DNA of 49,126 bases from an uncultured Bacteroidota bacterium (GCA_903861145.1 CAIOTH010000036.1:1-49126), one strand, 5' to 3'. Shown: positions 19,488 through 29,124, counted from the stretch's first letter. The notes: a model not told the origin generated them from the letters alone. Numbers and translations are program-made.

Positions 19488-21152
19488 TTAATTAGTTACA
19501 ATTAGTTTTTGGGTAGTTTCTTTGCCGCCAATATTTACTGATACCAGATATACACCGGCTGCCAAATGATATTGTTCGGTATGTATTGGTAACGAATATT
19601 TACCCGATGGCTGATTAGTGTTGCTTAGCAAGGTGCCAATTTTGTTACCGGTAACATCGTAAAGGCTAATATCAACGGCCTGTTGGTCGGCAATTTCATA
19701 TTGAATTACGAATTCATCGGCCAAAGGATTAGGGAAAATTTTGATTGAGGTCTGCTCCTGGGGCACAGTTGCAACAGCAGTTATGTTATCGCCGGGAACG
19801 TAGAAGAAACCTACATCCATCATTTCATCTAATGCCGAAAATCCCCAAACCACCGGATTAGGGCCAGCGGTATTTATCCATGTTGCTTCTCCTATAAGGC
19901 CATTAAGTGGGTTAACGGGAAATAAAGAGTCGCCTGGCCAGGTACGGAAAGTAACATGTGGCCCCCAGCGGTAATATCCTACATCATATCCATCTTCATA
20001 ACTATAATTGCCATTGTAAATTTGCGCGCCTTTCGATCCATCCGGATTTCGCAGCCATACGTTAAACGCAGTGCCATATTTATGGGTATGCGTATAGAGC
20101 TTCCAGATATTCCAGTTCTGTGTTTGGCTGCTATCAAGGTCGGTTATTCTAAAGGTATGGGGTTGGCCATCTTCAGGTATAGATATATCGAGGTTTGGAA
20201 CATTATTTACCTGCATATATTTTTGCGCTGTTCCAACCGGTTGAGTATAGAAATTTATGTAAAGGTCTGTACTATAAATAGAATCGAGGCTTGGATTTTG
20301 GATATGTATATCGAAGTCGAACAATTGGCCTTGAGGAAAATAGAATGCCGTGCCGGTAGGTAAGGTATAGCTCCATAAACCTGCAGCTGTGCCTATGCCA
20401 TAAAGATCATTCTCCATAGAACTTTGAGCGAGCGGTCTAAGGCCATACGGGTATTGGGACGCGGAGCCGGGTTGAAATAGTAAAATTTGAAAATGATGAT
20501 CATTAGCCGGCATCATGGTGCTTATTTCTTTGGCCTCAATAGCAGCGGTTAAATGTGGATCGATTTTATAGAAAAGTTCAGTATCGCGGGTAGCGGCACT
20601 TAAAAATATTCTTCCGTAATATATTTGGAATCCGGTACCGGGTGCAGGCGCAGCATGCGGGCTATAGGTATCGTCAATTCCACCAGTGCGGTAATAACTG
20701 TTTATCACGGCGGTATCAATAACATTACCCGTTTCAGGTGCTCCAAACAAAATCCATTGCCGTATTAGTTCAATTTCGTTGTTAGCGAGGGCAGGAAGGC
20801 CGCTTGGCATATCTAACCCTTCCGATGGATGGTTCAGCTTTAAACCATCGCTTATACCATGGGCTACTTTGCGTAGCAAAAAGCTGCGCTGTACATCGCC
20901 GGGTGTAATGATTTTGTTAAAGCTGGCCACAGCCGCAGGATTTAGGGGAGTAAGATTGACCACCTCGTGGTAAAAAGAATCGGCAGAAACATTGATGTTA
21001 AATGTTGGCACGGTTCCATCATGACATGAAGAGCCGGCGCAGTGCGTTTGGATTATTGAATAAACCTGAGCGTAAGTGCTCTGCGCCTTCAATGAATTTT
21101 GAAGGGAGCTTATTACAAAAAACGCAATCAACAGGGGTGAAAACTTCTTCAT
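19488..21152 (-). CDS. Secreted haem-c / copper type II monooxygenase-like protein, T9SS cargo (copy 1)
   Basis: 554 residues. Signal peptide (1-23), then a small cytochrome-like segment with CAGSSCH (Cys38, Cys43, His44), a CX4CH rather than CXXCH haem motif, and a PSCyt-like continuation to ~130 (MPSGLPALANNEIELIRQWI). Residues ~170-460 resemble the two-domain peptidylglycine alpha-hydroxylating/dopamine beta-monooxygenase fold: NDHHF (His219-220, CuA-like), THTHKYG (His355 and 357, CuB-like) and ALDEM (Met444, CuB-like), followed by the FFYV strand. A T9SS type A sorting domain (IKIFPNPLADEF ... QKLIVTN) ends it. Inferred: extracellular copper-dependent oxidation or binding with electrons delivered through the haem. 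Substrate unknown. The paralogue at 21287-22954 is immediately upstream. Confidence 0.82.
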   Translation of the reverse strand: MKKFSPLLIAFFVISSLQNSLKAQSTYAQVYSIIQTHCAGSSCHDGTVPTFNINVSADSFYHEVVNLTPLNPAAVASFNKIITPGDVQRSFLLRKVAHGISDGLKLNHPSEGLDMPSGLPALANNEIELIRQWILFGAPETGNVIDTAVINSYYRTGGIDDTYSPHAAPAPGTGFQIYYGRIFLSAATRDTELFYKIDPHLTAAIEAKEISTMMPANDHHFQILLFQPGSASQYPYGLRPLAQSSMENDLYGIGTAAGLWSYTLPTGTAFYFPQGQLFDFDIHIQNPSLDSIYSTDLYINFYTQPVGTAQKYMQVNNVPNLDISIPEDGQPHTFRITDLDSSQTQNWNIWKLYTHTHKYGTAFNVWLRNPDGSKGAQIYNGNYSYEDGYDVGYYRWGPHVTFRTWPGDSLFPVNPLNGLIGEATWINTAGPNPVVWGFSALDEMMDVGFFYVPGDNITAVATVPQEQTSIKIFPNPLADEFVIQYEIADQQAVDISLYDVTGNKIGTLLSNTNQPSGKYSLPIHTEQYHLAAGVYLVSVNIGGKETTQKLIVTN

Positions 21153-21286
21153 AATTATTAGTGTTTTTTTAGTTTATATTAAAACGAAACCAGGTTCGTT
21201 GTTAATTCAAATTCCTATCACCATTGGTGCCCCCGGCCTCCGGAAAAACACCTTTTACATTTACTGCCGATCAATTAATAAAACTA

Positions 21287-22954
21287 TCACTCTGTTATTA
21301 TCAACTTCTGTGTTTCGATTTTACCACCAATGTTAAAATTAACCAGGTAAATGCCCGGCTGTAATTTATATTCAGATGCGTTAACATCATGCGTGTACTG
21401 ACCGGGGGCCTGCCCTTGTTCATTTACAAGGTTGGCAACTTTATGGCCAAGTACATCTAATAAATCAACCTGTACGTGTGCCGGTTGATCAAGGTCGTAT
21501 TTAAGTATAAACGCATCGGATACCGGATTAGGAAATACCCGGGCAGAGAAATTGTTGGCCGGAACCGTATTTACCGCAGTAGGTAGCGCTTCGCCATCAA
21601 CATAATAAAAGTAAACGGCCTCCATTTCATCGAGCGATGAGAAACCCCACCAAACTGTATCGGGGCCCATGGTATTAAGCCAGGTAGCTTCGCCAATAAC
21701 ACCTGTTAATGGATTTATTGGGAACAGAGAGTCGCCGGGCCAAGTGCGGAATGTTGCGTGCGGCCCCCAACGATAATACCCCACATCAAAGCCATCTTCA
21801 TAGCTATAGTTACCGTCATATATTTGTGCGCCCTTGCTTCCATCGGGGTTTTGCAGCCAAATATTAAATGAGGTGCCGTACCGGTGGGTATGGCTACTGA
21901 GTTTCCACAAATTCCAATAGTTACTACGGCTGGAATCCTGGCAAAGTAATGGATAAGTATGCGTATGTCCGTCTTGCGGTATGGATATATTCATGTTAAC
22001 GAATGACTCCATTCTCATATATGTGGTAGTAGTAGTAGCGGGTTCGGTATATACATTTATATACATCTCGCAACTGTAAATTGAATCGTGATAGGATGGA
22101 TTAGTTAAATGAAGATCAAGATCGAACATTTGGCCCGGGTTAAAGTAAAATGCAGTACCTGTAGGTAATTCGATGCTCCAGGTGCCGGTTGAGCCAATGC
22201 CAAACTGGTCGTATTCCATTGAGCCATCTGAAAGCGGCCTGATACCATAAGGATAATTCAAATCTCCTCCCGGTTGAAAGAGATACATAATAAAATGATG
22301 GTCATCTGAAGGCATCATATAAGAAACCTTATAAGCTTCGATGGCTTGAGTGATGTGTGGGTTAACTTTATAAAATACTTCGGTATCGCTAATTCCTTTA
22401 TTCATAAAAAAGCGGCCGTAGTAAATTTGGAAACCGGTTCCGGGAGCCGGAGGGTCGTGCTGGCCATAAACATCGTTCATGCCACCTGTGCGGTAATAAG
22501 TATTAATAATAGAGGTGTCAACAACATTGCCGGTTTCAGGCGCACCATATAGTATCCATTGGCGCACCAACTCAATTTCGTTATTGGCAAGTGCCGGCAA
22601 ACCATTAGGCATATCCAATCCTTCGGCGGGTTGATTTAGCTTTAATCCATCGCTTATGCCATGCGAAATTTTGCGCAACAAAAAGCTGTGTTGCACATCG
22701 CCGGGAGAAACCAGGGTATTGTAGTTTGCAGCTGCAGCCGGATTTACGGGTGTTTTGCCAATAATTTCATGATAAAATGAATCGGCGCTTACGTTGATAT
22801 TGAATGTGGGTACCGTACCATCATGACAGGAAGAGCCCGCACAATGGGTTTGAACCAACTGGTATACCTGGGCATAGGTGCTTTGGGCAGCCACGGGGCT
22901 TTTTACCTGAAATAGTATTAAGGCTAAGAACAACAGGGGTAAGAAATGTTTCAT
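21287..22954 (-). CDS. Secreted haem-c / copper type II monooxygenase-like protein, T9SS cargo (copy 2)
   Basis: 555 residues, colinear with copy 1: signal peptide (1-23), CAGSSCH with Cys38/Cys43/His44, DDHHF with His219-220, SHTHRYG with His355/357, and SLDEM with Met444. The key residues fall at identical positions in both copies, so all presumed ligands are under selection. The N-terminal ~170 residues and the region around YEDGxDVGYYRWGPH are almost identical; residues ~180-330 differ more. Ends in a T9SS type A domain (ARVFPNPVSDAF ... QKLIITE). It is upstream of copy 1 with 134 bp between them, on the same strand, so they are a tandem duplication and possibly one transcript. Haem attachment to CX4CH and copper binding are inferred from motifs only. 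Confidence 0.82.
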   Translation of the reverse strand: MKHFLPLLFLALILFQVKSPVAAQSTYAQVYQLVQTHCAGSSCHDGTVPTFNINVSADSFYHEIIGKTPVNPAAAANYNTLVSPGDVQHSFLLRKISHGISDGLKLNQPAEGLDMPNGLPALANNEIELVRQWILYGAPETGNVVDTSIINTYYRTGGMNDVYGQHDPPAPGTGFQIYYGRFFMNKGISDTEVFYKVNPHITQAIEAYKVSYMMPSDDHHFIMYLFQPGGDLNYPYGIRPLSDGSMEYDQFGIGSTGTWSIELPTGTAFYFNPGQMFDLDLHLTNPSYHDSIYSCEMYINVYTEPATTTTTYMRMESFVNMNISIPQDGHTHTYPLLCQDSSRSNYWNLWKLSSHTHRYGTSFNIWLQNPDGSKGAQIYDGNYSYEDGFDVGYYRWGPHATFRTWPGDSLFPINPLTGVIGEATWLNTMGPDTVWWGFSSLDEMEAVYFYYVDGEALPTAVNTVPANNFSARVFPNPVSDAFILKYDLDQPAHVQVDLLDVLGHKVANLVNEQGQAPGQYTHDVNASEYKLQPGIYLVNFNIGGKIETQKLIITE

Positions 22955-23156
22955 GAAATGAGATTTCTTTTTTATTTAATCAGCGAATCTAGCTTTACAC
23001 AATGTTAAATCCAAGTTTTAGGCTATGTATTTTAAAGGGGCCCCCAATGTGGCTTAATTTGTGGATAAAGATGTTGGAGCCCCGTCAGTAATTCGGTCAA
23101 AAAGTATATTTTTAACCATCATTTATTTTTTTAACCTAAATCATAAAATTATTGCT

Positions 23157-24041
23157 ATGAAATTTTTTACCCTTCTGTTAATAACAACATTTATTTCCAC
23201 CTGGGCTATTGCCCAGGATACTATTCCTAACGCTGGGTTTGAAAACTGGACAGCCAATGTTGTTCCGGCGTATAATAACCCTGACGGTTGGACGACCCTA
23301 AATCCACTTACCGGCGCACTGAACGTGTTTACCGCTTTCAAAGATTCTACAGTTGTGCATTCGGGACATTATTCAATTAAGCTTGTAACCAAATCTGTAG
23401 CGGGTCAAACGGCTCCTGGTATTTTAACCACGGGAACCGTAAACGCCGGCAGTGGCAACATAACAGGTGGCGTTCCTATTGCATCGCGTCCGGCTTATTT
23501 AAGCGGATGGTATCAATATTCTCCGGTAAGTGGCGATACCGCGGCGGCGTCTATTTTGCTTACCAAATGGGATGCGGTTGGTGATTCGGAAATTATTGTT
23601 GGCCAGGCCAGTAAGAATATTGGATCTGCAGCCAGCAGTTGGACCTCGTTTTCGATGGCTATTAACTATTTAACGAACGCTACACCTGATACCGTATTGA
23701 TTTCGTTTTTCTCCAGCGCTACTCAAGCTGGTGCAGTGAATAGCACACTTTGGCTTGATGATTTAAGCTATACAGCCATTAATGGAATAAATGAAATAGA
23801 AAATAGCCCGATGAGTTTATATCCTAACCCGGCTAGTCAACAAATCAATATTGACAACGGGAATATGCAGGCTGCCAGCGTTAATTTGTACGCAGTTGAT
23901 GGCCGTTTTATTAAGTTGATAAAAATGCACGAAGGTCTAAATACATTGGATGTTAGCTCGTTGCCTGCCGGTGTTTACATTTTGAGTGGGGTAGGAACTG
24001 AAGGGAATGTCTACCATTCATCGGTAGTGATTGATAAATAA
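23157..24041 (+). CDS. Secreted PCMD-like protein with T9SS sorting domain
   Basis: 294 residues from the chosen ATG at 23157. A longer frame reaches back to a GTG at 23061, but only the 23157 start gives a clean signal peptide (MKFFTLLLITTFISTWAIAQ). The mature N-terminus DTIPNAGFENWT, with the later GWYQYSP and STLWLDDLSY segments, resembles the jelly-roll putative carbohydrate-metabolism domain (PCMD) or carbohydrate-binding modules. The C-terminus from ~215 (MSLYPNPASQQINI ... GVYILSGV ... SSVVIDK) is a T9SS type A sorting domain. Divergent from the copper-protein genes. Probable outer-surface sugar-binding protein; ligand unknown. Confidence 0.8.
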   Translation: MKFFTLLLITTFISTWAIAQDTIPNAGFENWTANVVPAYNNPDGWTTLNPLTGALNVFTAFKDSTVVHSGHYSIKLVTKSVAGQTAPGILTTGTVNAGSGNITGGVPIASRPAYLSGWYQYSPVSGDTAAASILLTKWDAVGDSEIIVGQASKNIGSAASSWTSFSMAINYLTNATPDTVLISFFSSATQAGAVNSTLWLDDLSYTAINGINEIENSPMSLYPNPASQQINIDNGNMQAASVNLYAVDGRFIKLIKMHEGLNTLDVSSLPAGVYILSGVGTEGNVYHSSVVIDK

Positions 24042-24066
24042 TAGGTTTAATGTTAAAGAAATTGAA

Positions 24067-24091
24067 GGGGCCGCAAAACGGCCCCTTTTTT
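24067..24091 (+). terminator. Intrinsic terminator after PCMD-like gene
   Basis: GGGGCCG (24067-24073), five-base loop, CGGCCCC (24079-24085), then six T. It lies 25 bp after the stop at 24041. Confidence 0.92.
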
Positions 24092-24206
24092 ATTGAGTTG
24101 GGTGCCTGGCTAGCGACTAATATTTTGGCAAAACCAATTAACCTGAACACTTATTTGGTTTTTCCGTTTTATTTTTTCTAATTTTCAATTTACAAACCCC
24201 TGTAAC

Positions 24207-25478
24207 ATGAAACACTTATACCTTGTTTTATTCATTGCCTTTTTAAGCTTCTTCTCGCTTGAATCTAATGCTCAATGCAGTAATGGCCGCTATTACAATG
24301 CAATTTTTAGCGAAGCGGTAACCACCGTTGCATATGGCAATGCTGTTGAGTTTGACGGTAAAGACACTACCCTGTTGGTAGATATTTACCAGCCGACAGG
24401 CGATAACTTTGCCCGCAGGCCATTAATGATTTTTGCTTTTGGCGGAAGCTTTACAGCCGGTGTTAGGCAAAGCCCTGATTTGTTGCAGATATGCGATTAT
24501 TTTTCGAAACGCGGCTATGTATGCGCCTCAATTGATTACCGCCTGGGTGTACCAAACGGCAATGGTAACGATACCAATATGTTTGCGGCTTTGTATCGCG
24601 GCGTGCAGGATATGAAAGCGGCAGTGCGTTTTTTTCATAAGGACGCTTGCACCGGTAACCTTTACAGGATAGATACCAACCAGATATTTATTGGGGGCGT
24701 TTCGGCCGGTGGATTTATAGCCTTAGATTATGCCTACATGAAATTTGATTTTTTTTCAAGGCCGGTTCCCGGATTTGCTGCTCCTATAATTAATCAACTT
24801 GGTGGTGTTGACGGTAATAGCGGAAACCCGGGTTACTCGCAAACAATTAAGGGTGTGATTGACTTGAGTGGTGCTATTTACGATACGGCCTGGATACAGC
24901 CCGGCGACCCCATGTTAGTAGGTGAGCATGGCACTTTTGATAGCACGGTAACGTGTTGGTGGGATAGTGCTTATGCCGCCAATAACATAAGGTCAGATTT
25001 TTTTGGAGGAGGAGATATTAAAAACCGGATGGATCATCTTGGTTTTCATGATACCATTAATCTGTTTGTTAATGCAGGCCATTGCCCTTTTATTATTCCT
25101 TTTGACCAATCACTTCCTTCTATCCTGAATGTGACTCATTATATGGATACTACTGAATGGCTGATACGCGATTTTCTTTATCAAAATGTAACGTGCGATT
25201 CGACCATTGCGGGTATTGAAGAGCAGGAAAGTAATTTGGCGGTGCAAGTTTACCCCGTGCCTTCAAACGATGAGGTTGTAGTTTACTCGCATCAGCCTAA
25301 CCAGTTGCAGGTATCGGTTATCAATTTAATGGGCCAGGTATTGCATACCCAGGTTTTAGATGCCAACTCGGTGCTTACTTTGTATAAGCAAGATTTTAGT
25401 GCAGGTATTTACCTGTTGCAGTTTAGTGATAAAGGCACTAATAAGACACTCAAAACTGATAGGATAGTTTTCTACTAA
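24207..25478 (+). CDS. Secreted alpha/beta-hydrolase (esterase-like) with T9SS sorting domain
   Basis: 423 residues with signal peptide (MKHLYLVLFIAFLSFFSLESNA). The catalytic domain shows the oxyanion region FAFGGSFTAG, YVCASIDYRLG, and the nucleophile elbow GGVSAGG with Ser166, typical of BD-FAE/hormone-sensitive-lipase-like carboxylesterases. A candidate catalytic His is in NAGHCPF (~300). The C-terminal ~80 residues (VQVYPVPSNDEVVV ... GIYLLQFSD) are a T9SS type A sorting domain. Likely removes ester groups (acetyl, feruloyl or lipid) outside the cell; the substrate is not determined. It is monocistronic, bounded by the terminator at 24067 and the shared terminator at 25499. Confidence 0.88.
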   Translation: MKHLYLVLFIAFLSFFSLESNAQCSNGRYYNAIFSEAVTTVAYGNAVEFDGKDTTLLVDIYQPTGDNFARRPLMIFAFGGSFTAGVRQSPDLLQICDYFSKRGYVCASIDYRLGVPNGNGNDTNMFAALYRGVQDMKAAVRFFHKDACTGNLYRIDTNQIFIGGVSAGGFIALDYAYMKFDFFSRPVPGFAAPIINQLGGVDGNSGNPGYSQTIKGVIDLSGAIYDTAWIQPGDPMLVGEHGTFDSTVTCWWDSAYAANNIRSDFFGGGDIKNRMDHLGFHDTINLFVNAGHCPFIIPFDQSLPSILNVTHYMDTTEWLIRDFLYQNVTCDSTIAGIEEQESNLAVQVYPVPSNDEVVVYSHQPNQLQVSVINLMGQVLHTQVLDANSVLTLYKQDFSAGIYLLQFSDKGTNKTLKTDRIVFY

Positions 25479-25498
25479 ATTTTATCTCTGGTTAATTT

Positions 25499-25539
25499 AA
25501 AAGAAAGGGCCACGCTTAATAAACGTGGCCCTTTCTTTT
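25499..25539. terminator. Bidirectional intrinsic terminator
   Basis: A perfect 16-bp inverted repeat (AAAAGAAAGGGCCACG at 25499-25514 with CGTGGCCCTTTCTTTT at 25524-25539, 9-nt loop) has A-rich and T-rich flanks, so it can stop both the esterase gene and the convergent VOC gene. Its right arm overlaps the VOC stop codon (25538-25540). Confidence 0.93.
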
Positions 25540-25885
25540 AATACTTTACCTGTTGCATAAAATAAAGCACGGTTCCATCTGGGTCTTTAAAGTGCGCAAA
25601 CTTACCTGACTTGCCATCTTCGGCTTTAAAAGGAATTTGATTTTGCTCTAACAAGGTTTTTGCCTCATTAATATCATCAACCAAAAAACCTATCGAAACG
25701 CTTCCGCTCCCGCTTTTTTCATTGCCACCTGGATGAAGGCCAATGGTTATGCCGGTAGTAACAACACGGGCATAATGGTTACCCCAGCGGTTTTGTAAGG
25801 TAAGCCCCATTTTTTCATAAAAGGAAATGGCTTTATCCATGTCTTGTACCATAATGGTAATGTCTGTTTCCTTAATTACAGGCAT
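25538..25885 (-). CDS. VOC (glyoxalase/bleomycin-resistance) family protein
   Basis: 115 residues, a single VOC module pair of beta-alpha-beta-beta-beta units: KETDITIMVQDMDKAISFYEKMGL at the start, GITIGLHPGG in the middle, and AHFKDPDGTVLYFMQQV at the end, with the metal/substrate face around His and Glu/Asp positions. Family members are small metal-dependent dioxygenases, isomerases or resistance proteins acting in the cytoplasm; the specific reaction cannot be assigned. Stand-alone gene whose stop codon lies in a bidirectional terminator. Confidence 0.88.
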   Translation of the reverse strand: MPVIKETDITIMVQDMDKAISFYEKMGLTLQNRWGNHYARVVTTGITIGLHPGGNEKSGSGSVSIGFLVDDINEAKTLLEQNQIPFKAEDGKSGKFAHFKDPDGTVLYFMQQVKY

Positions 25886-25936
25886 AATGCTGGTGTTTAG
25901 TTTTAACGAAGCTAACTAGTAATGTTGAGATGCGGA

Positions 25937-25990
25937 TATTCCAAAAGGATTTGACGAACTATAAAAATGTTCGTCAAATCCTTTGGAATA
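25937..25990. terminator. Long hairpin downstream of PKD/CHU_C gene
   Basis: Arms at 25937-25959 and 25969-25990 pair over 22 bp with one bulged A and a 9-nt A/T loop. It lies 21 bp beyond the stop of the minus-strand gene at 26011 and upstream of the VOC gene. No U-tract; probably a transcript end or stabiliser for the PKD gene. Confidence 0.6.
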
Positions 25991-26010
25991 AAGTGCTGGT
26001 AAGTTTTGGT

Positions 26011-29000
26011 TTACCTAAGTAAGGTCACCCCGCCCCTGGCATCAATATGGTCGCCATTGCAAACATACTTGGCAACGTAAACATATACGCCCTGAGGTGC
26101 AGGTTTACCGCAATACTGTCCGTCCCATGTTGCAGTTTCATTGTTTGTTTCAAACACCTTTTCACCGGTCCGGTCAAAAATGCTTATGGAGAAATACTCC
26201 GAAGGCTCAACGTTCATACCCTTGATTAAACCAAATTGATCATTGTGTCCATCGCCGTTTGGTGTAAATACATTTGGAATGAAGTAATGATCGCGGCATG
26301 AGTTAGTATCGCAGGTTAAAACATTAATCGAGTCGGAGGCGGTGCAACCGTTGTTATCGGTAACGGTGCAGAAATAGGTGCCAAACATTGATACCGAATT
26401 ATATTCGGTAGCTGCGCCATTACTCCAACTATAACTGCTGAAAGGCCCACCGACTGAAAGATTAACCGTTTCGGTGCACAGGCGTATTGTGGATTGACAA
26501 TCGAATTGTATTTGGGGATAGTATGAAACCCTGATGCTATCGCCGGCATGGCACCCAAAAGAATCAGTAACGTTTACGTAATACAAGCCGGCGTGATGCA
26601 CTAAATAGGTAACACCAGTGGAGTTGTTTTGCCAAATCATACCCGGGAAGTTACCACTCACGGTTAAAAGTAGCGTTGAATTTGGACATAACGTTGTATC
26701 GTTGCCAAGCCCGACGGTAGGTGAATGAACAGTAACCACAATACTATCAGCAACCGTACAACCTGTTGAAGTAGTAGCGGTAACTATATAATCGCCTGAC
26801 TGCGTTACCGTGTAGGTTGAACCGGTTGAGCCATCTTGCCAAATAATGCTTGTAAAGTTGCCGGCAATCTGCAATTGCACGGTATCGTGGTTGCAAATTG
26901 AGGTGTCGTTTCCAAGGCTTATGCTTGCGGCAATATCATTTATGGTTATACTATCACTGGCCTTGCACCCGTAAATATCGGTTACTGAAACTTTATAGAA
27001 CCCGGCCTGTGTTACGTTGTAAGTTGAAGCGGTTGAACCATCCTGCCAGATAATGCTTGTGAAGTTGCTGTTAACGGTAAGGGGCAAATTAACGGTGCCG
27101 CATATGGTGGTATCATTACCAAGATTTACAACAACGGTATCTACATTTACGTGAATGGTATCAGATGTTATGCAGCCCTGACTGGTGGTTACTTGTACGT
27201 AGTAAAGACCGCTATCTACTACTGTAAATGTTTGATTGGTTGAGTTATCCTGCCATTTAATGGTGGGGTAAGCACCGGCATTAAGCACTACGGTTTGGCC
27301 GGCGCAAATGGTAGTATCATTCCCCAAATTCAAATTGGCTGAGCCAAATACATCAATAGAAAAAGAACCCGATTGGCCCGAACAGCCATCAGTACCGGTA
27401 GCAGATAAGCTGTATGTGCCGCTGGTGCTTAAGGTAATACTTTGGGTATTGGCGCCGTTACTCCAGTGGTAACTTTGCATACCCGCAGGGCCTGTTACGG
27501 TTACGTTGCTGCTTTGGCATATTTGGTAGCAACCGGCAGGGAACAACGTAAAATCGGGTGACGCTGCAAAATTTACCGTTGCGTTGTTATGGCTTGTGCA
27601 ACCAAAACTATTAGTGGCAACAACAGCGTAATACCCGCTTTGATAAACTACGTCAGTATTTCCGCTAATACCGTTGCTCCATTGGTAAAGGTCTGTGCCG
27701 CTAACGCTTAAAACTACCGGTTGGCCCGAACAAACCGTACCCGTAGGGGCTTGTAAAATAGATGGCATTGGTGGTGCAGGAGCTACAGCAATAGTGGTTA
27801 TAGCTGAAGTGTCTTTACAACCGTTTGGATCGGTAATTACTAATTGGTAATTACCTGATTGTGCGATAGTAGCATTCCAATAACTTAAATTGTTTAACGT
27901 GCTTACTACGGTGTTATTAAGATACCACTCATAAGTAACACCACTGTAAGGCAGGCCGGTTAAATCCAGCATAACGCCTTCGCAGATATGGGTTGCCCCA
28001 CCAGGATTACCAATAAATGCCGGTGGCGGAATATTTTCAATAACTATAACCGTATCGCTAAAACCGCTGCAGCCGGTGGTGAGGTCTTTTACCCAGGCGA
28101 AGTAAGTTCCACCATGTGTTACATGTATACTTGTTGTGGTATCGCCGGTGTTCCAGTAAATACTATAACCTGTTGGTAAACTTAAATCGACGGATGAATC
28201 CTGGCAGAATGTAAGTGGTCCGCTGGCATTAACAGGTAATGCTCCAAATTGATTTACCGGCACCGATTGTGTTGCAAGGCTGGTGCATCCGTTGGCATCC
28301 GTTACAGTTAAATTAACCGTGTAGTTAGCAGCGGTGTGGAAATAGGTAACAGGGTCGTAATAATCGGCAGTTTCACCATTACCAAAACTCCATGCATAAC
28401 TGGCAATAAGGTTGCTATGGATGGTGGCATCGTTAAACAGGGCGGGGTTATCTTTACAAACATCGGAATAAGTAAAGTTTGCTACCAACTGGTTGGTTGA
28501 TATTGGTTTTTGCCTTGAGTCAGTACAGACGCCATCATTAAGCGTTAAGGTAACCTGGTAAGTAGGCGAGGTGCTGGGATAAGTGTGGTTGACAACAGGT
28601 GTGGTTGCTGAAGTAACCCCATCGCCAAAGGCCCATAAAACTGAAGTTACCGGCAGCGCTGATGTTGAAGTATTTGTAAGCGTAGTTGCACCATTGCATA
28701 CACCGGAACTTGTAAAGTCTATATTCATTACGGAAGTAATATTCAAAGTTTGGCTGCATTGGTACCAGTTTGTTCCATCGTTTGAATAATTAAGGAAAAC
28801 GGTTTTTGTACCGGGCGATGTAAAACGGTGTGTTGGGTTACTCAATGAACTATAAACGCCATCGTTGAAATTCCACAGATAGTAGGTAGCGACTACACCC
28901 GGAGTAAATTGAACGGGATTGCAAATTGGGTTATTAGTGGTAAATACCGGGCTAAGACCGGGGCAGGCCAATATAACCGAGGTGCAAGGGGGGCATCCGG

Positions 29001-29097
29001 TGCACTGCATAGTTGTTGTTGTAATAGTAACGCTTTGTGTAGCTGTGCAGCCGTATTGGTTAGTCATGGTTGGAGTGCCGAATACCAGATTGCTCAT
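26011..29097 (-). CDS. PKD/Ig-like repeat adhesin with CHU_C (T9SS type B) domain, N-terminus missing
   Basis: 1028 residues. PKD-type domains near the start (YYLWNFNDGVYS, VLWAFGDGVTS, YAWSFGNGETA), then about ten Ig-like/SprB-like repeats with recurring LGNDTTIC and WQDGSTxSTYxVTQxGxY elements, and a C-terminal gliding-motility/CHU_C domain (FIPNVFTPNGDGHNDQF ... IFDRTGEKVFE ... PQGVYVYVAKY) that directs T9SS export. There is no signal peptide: the frame begins MSNLVFGTPTMTNQYGC, which reads like the tail of a repeat domain, and an in-frame stop lies eight codons upstream. The 5' end is therefore probably lost and the product may not be secreted. Could be a pseudogene remnant or the result of rearrangement into the adjacent repeat tract. 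Confidence 0.85.
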   Translation of the reverse strand: MSNLVFGTPTMTNQYGCTATQSVTITTTTMQCTGCPPCTSVILACPGLSPVFTTNNPICNPVQFTPGVVATYYLWNFNDGVYSSLSNPTHRFTSPGTKTVFLNYSNDGTNWYQCSQTLNITSVMNIDFTSSGVCNGATTLTNTSTSALPVTSVLWAFGDGVTSATTPVVNHTYPSTSPTYQVTLTLNDGVCTDSRQKPISTNQLVANFTYSDVCKDNPALFNDATIHSNLIASYAWSFGNGETADYYDPVTYFHTAANYTVNLTVTDANGCTSLATQSVPVNQFGALPVNASGPLTFCQDSSVDLSLPTGYSIYWNTGDTTTSIHVTHGGTYFAWVKDLTTGCSGFSDTVIVIENIPPPAFIGNPGGATHICEGVMLDLTGLPYSGVTYEWYLNNTVVSTLNNLSYWNATIAQSGNYQLVITDPNGCKDTSAITTIAVAPAPPMPSILQAPTGTVCSGQPVVLSVSGTDLYQWSNGISGNTDVVYQSGYYAVVATNSFGCTSHNNATVNFAASPDFTLFPAGCYQICQSSNVTVTGPAGMQSYHWSNGANTQSITLSTSGTYSLSATGTDGCSGQSGSFSIDVFGSANLNLGNDTTICAGQTVVLNAGAYPTIKWQDNSTNQTFTVVDSGLYYVQVTTSQGCITSDTIHVNVDTVVVNLGNDTTICGTVNLPLTVNSNFTSIIWQDGSTASTYNVTQAGFYKVSVTDIYGCKASDSITINDIAASISLGNDTSICNHDTVQLQIAGNFTSIIWQDGSTGSTYTVTQSGDYIVTATTSTGCTVADSIVVTVHSPTVGLGNDTTLCPNSTLLLTVSGNFPGMIWQNNSTGVTYLVHHAGLYYVNVTDSFGCHAGDSIRVSYYPQIQFDCQSTIRLCTETVNLSVGGPFSSYSWSNGAATEYNSVSMFGTYFCTVTDNNGCTASDSINVLTCDTNSCRDHYFIPNVFTPNGDGHNDQFGLIKGMNVEPSEYFSISIFDRTGEKVFETNNETATWDGQYCGKPAPQGVYVYVAKYVCNGDHIDARGGVTLLR

Positions 29098-29124
29098 AAC
29101 TCTATTTTTTAAAAAGTGGAATTA

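Noticed and set aside
23061-23156. GTG-initiated N-terminal extension of the PCMD-like gene
   Set aside because: The ATG at 23157 begins a clean signal peptide; the extension would bury it.
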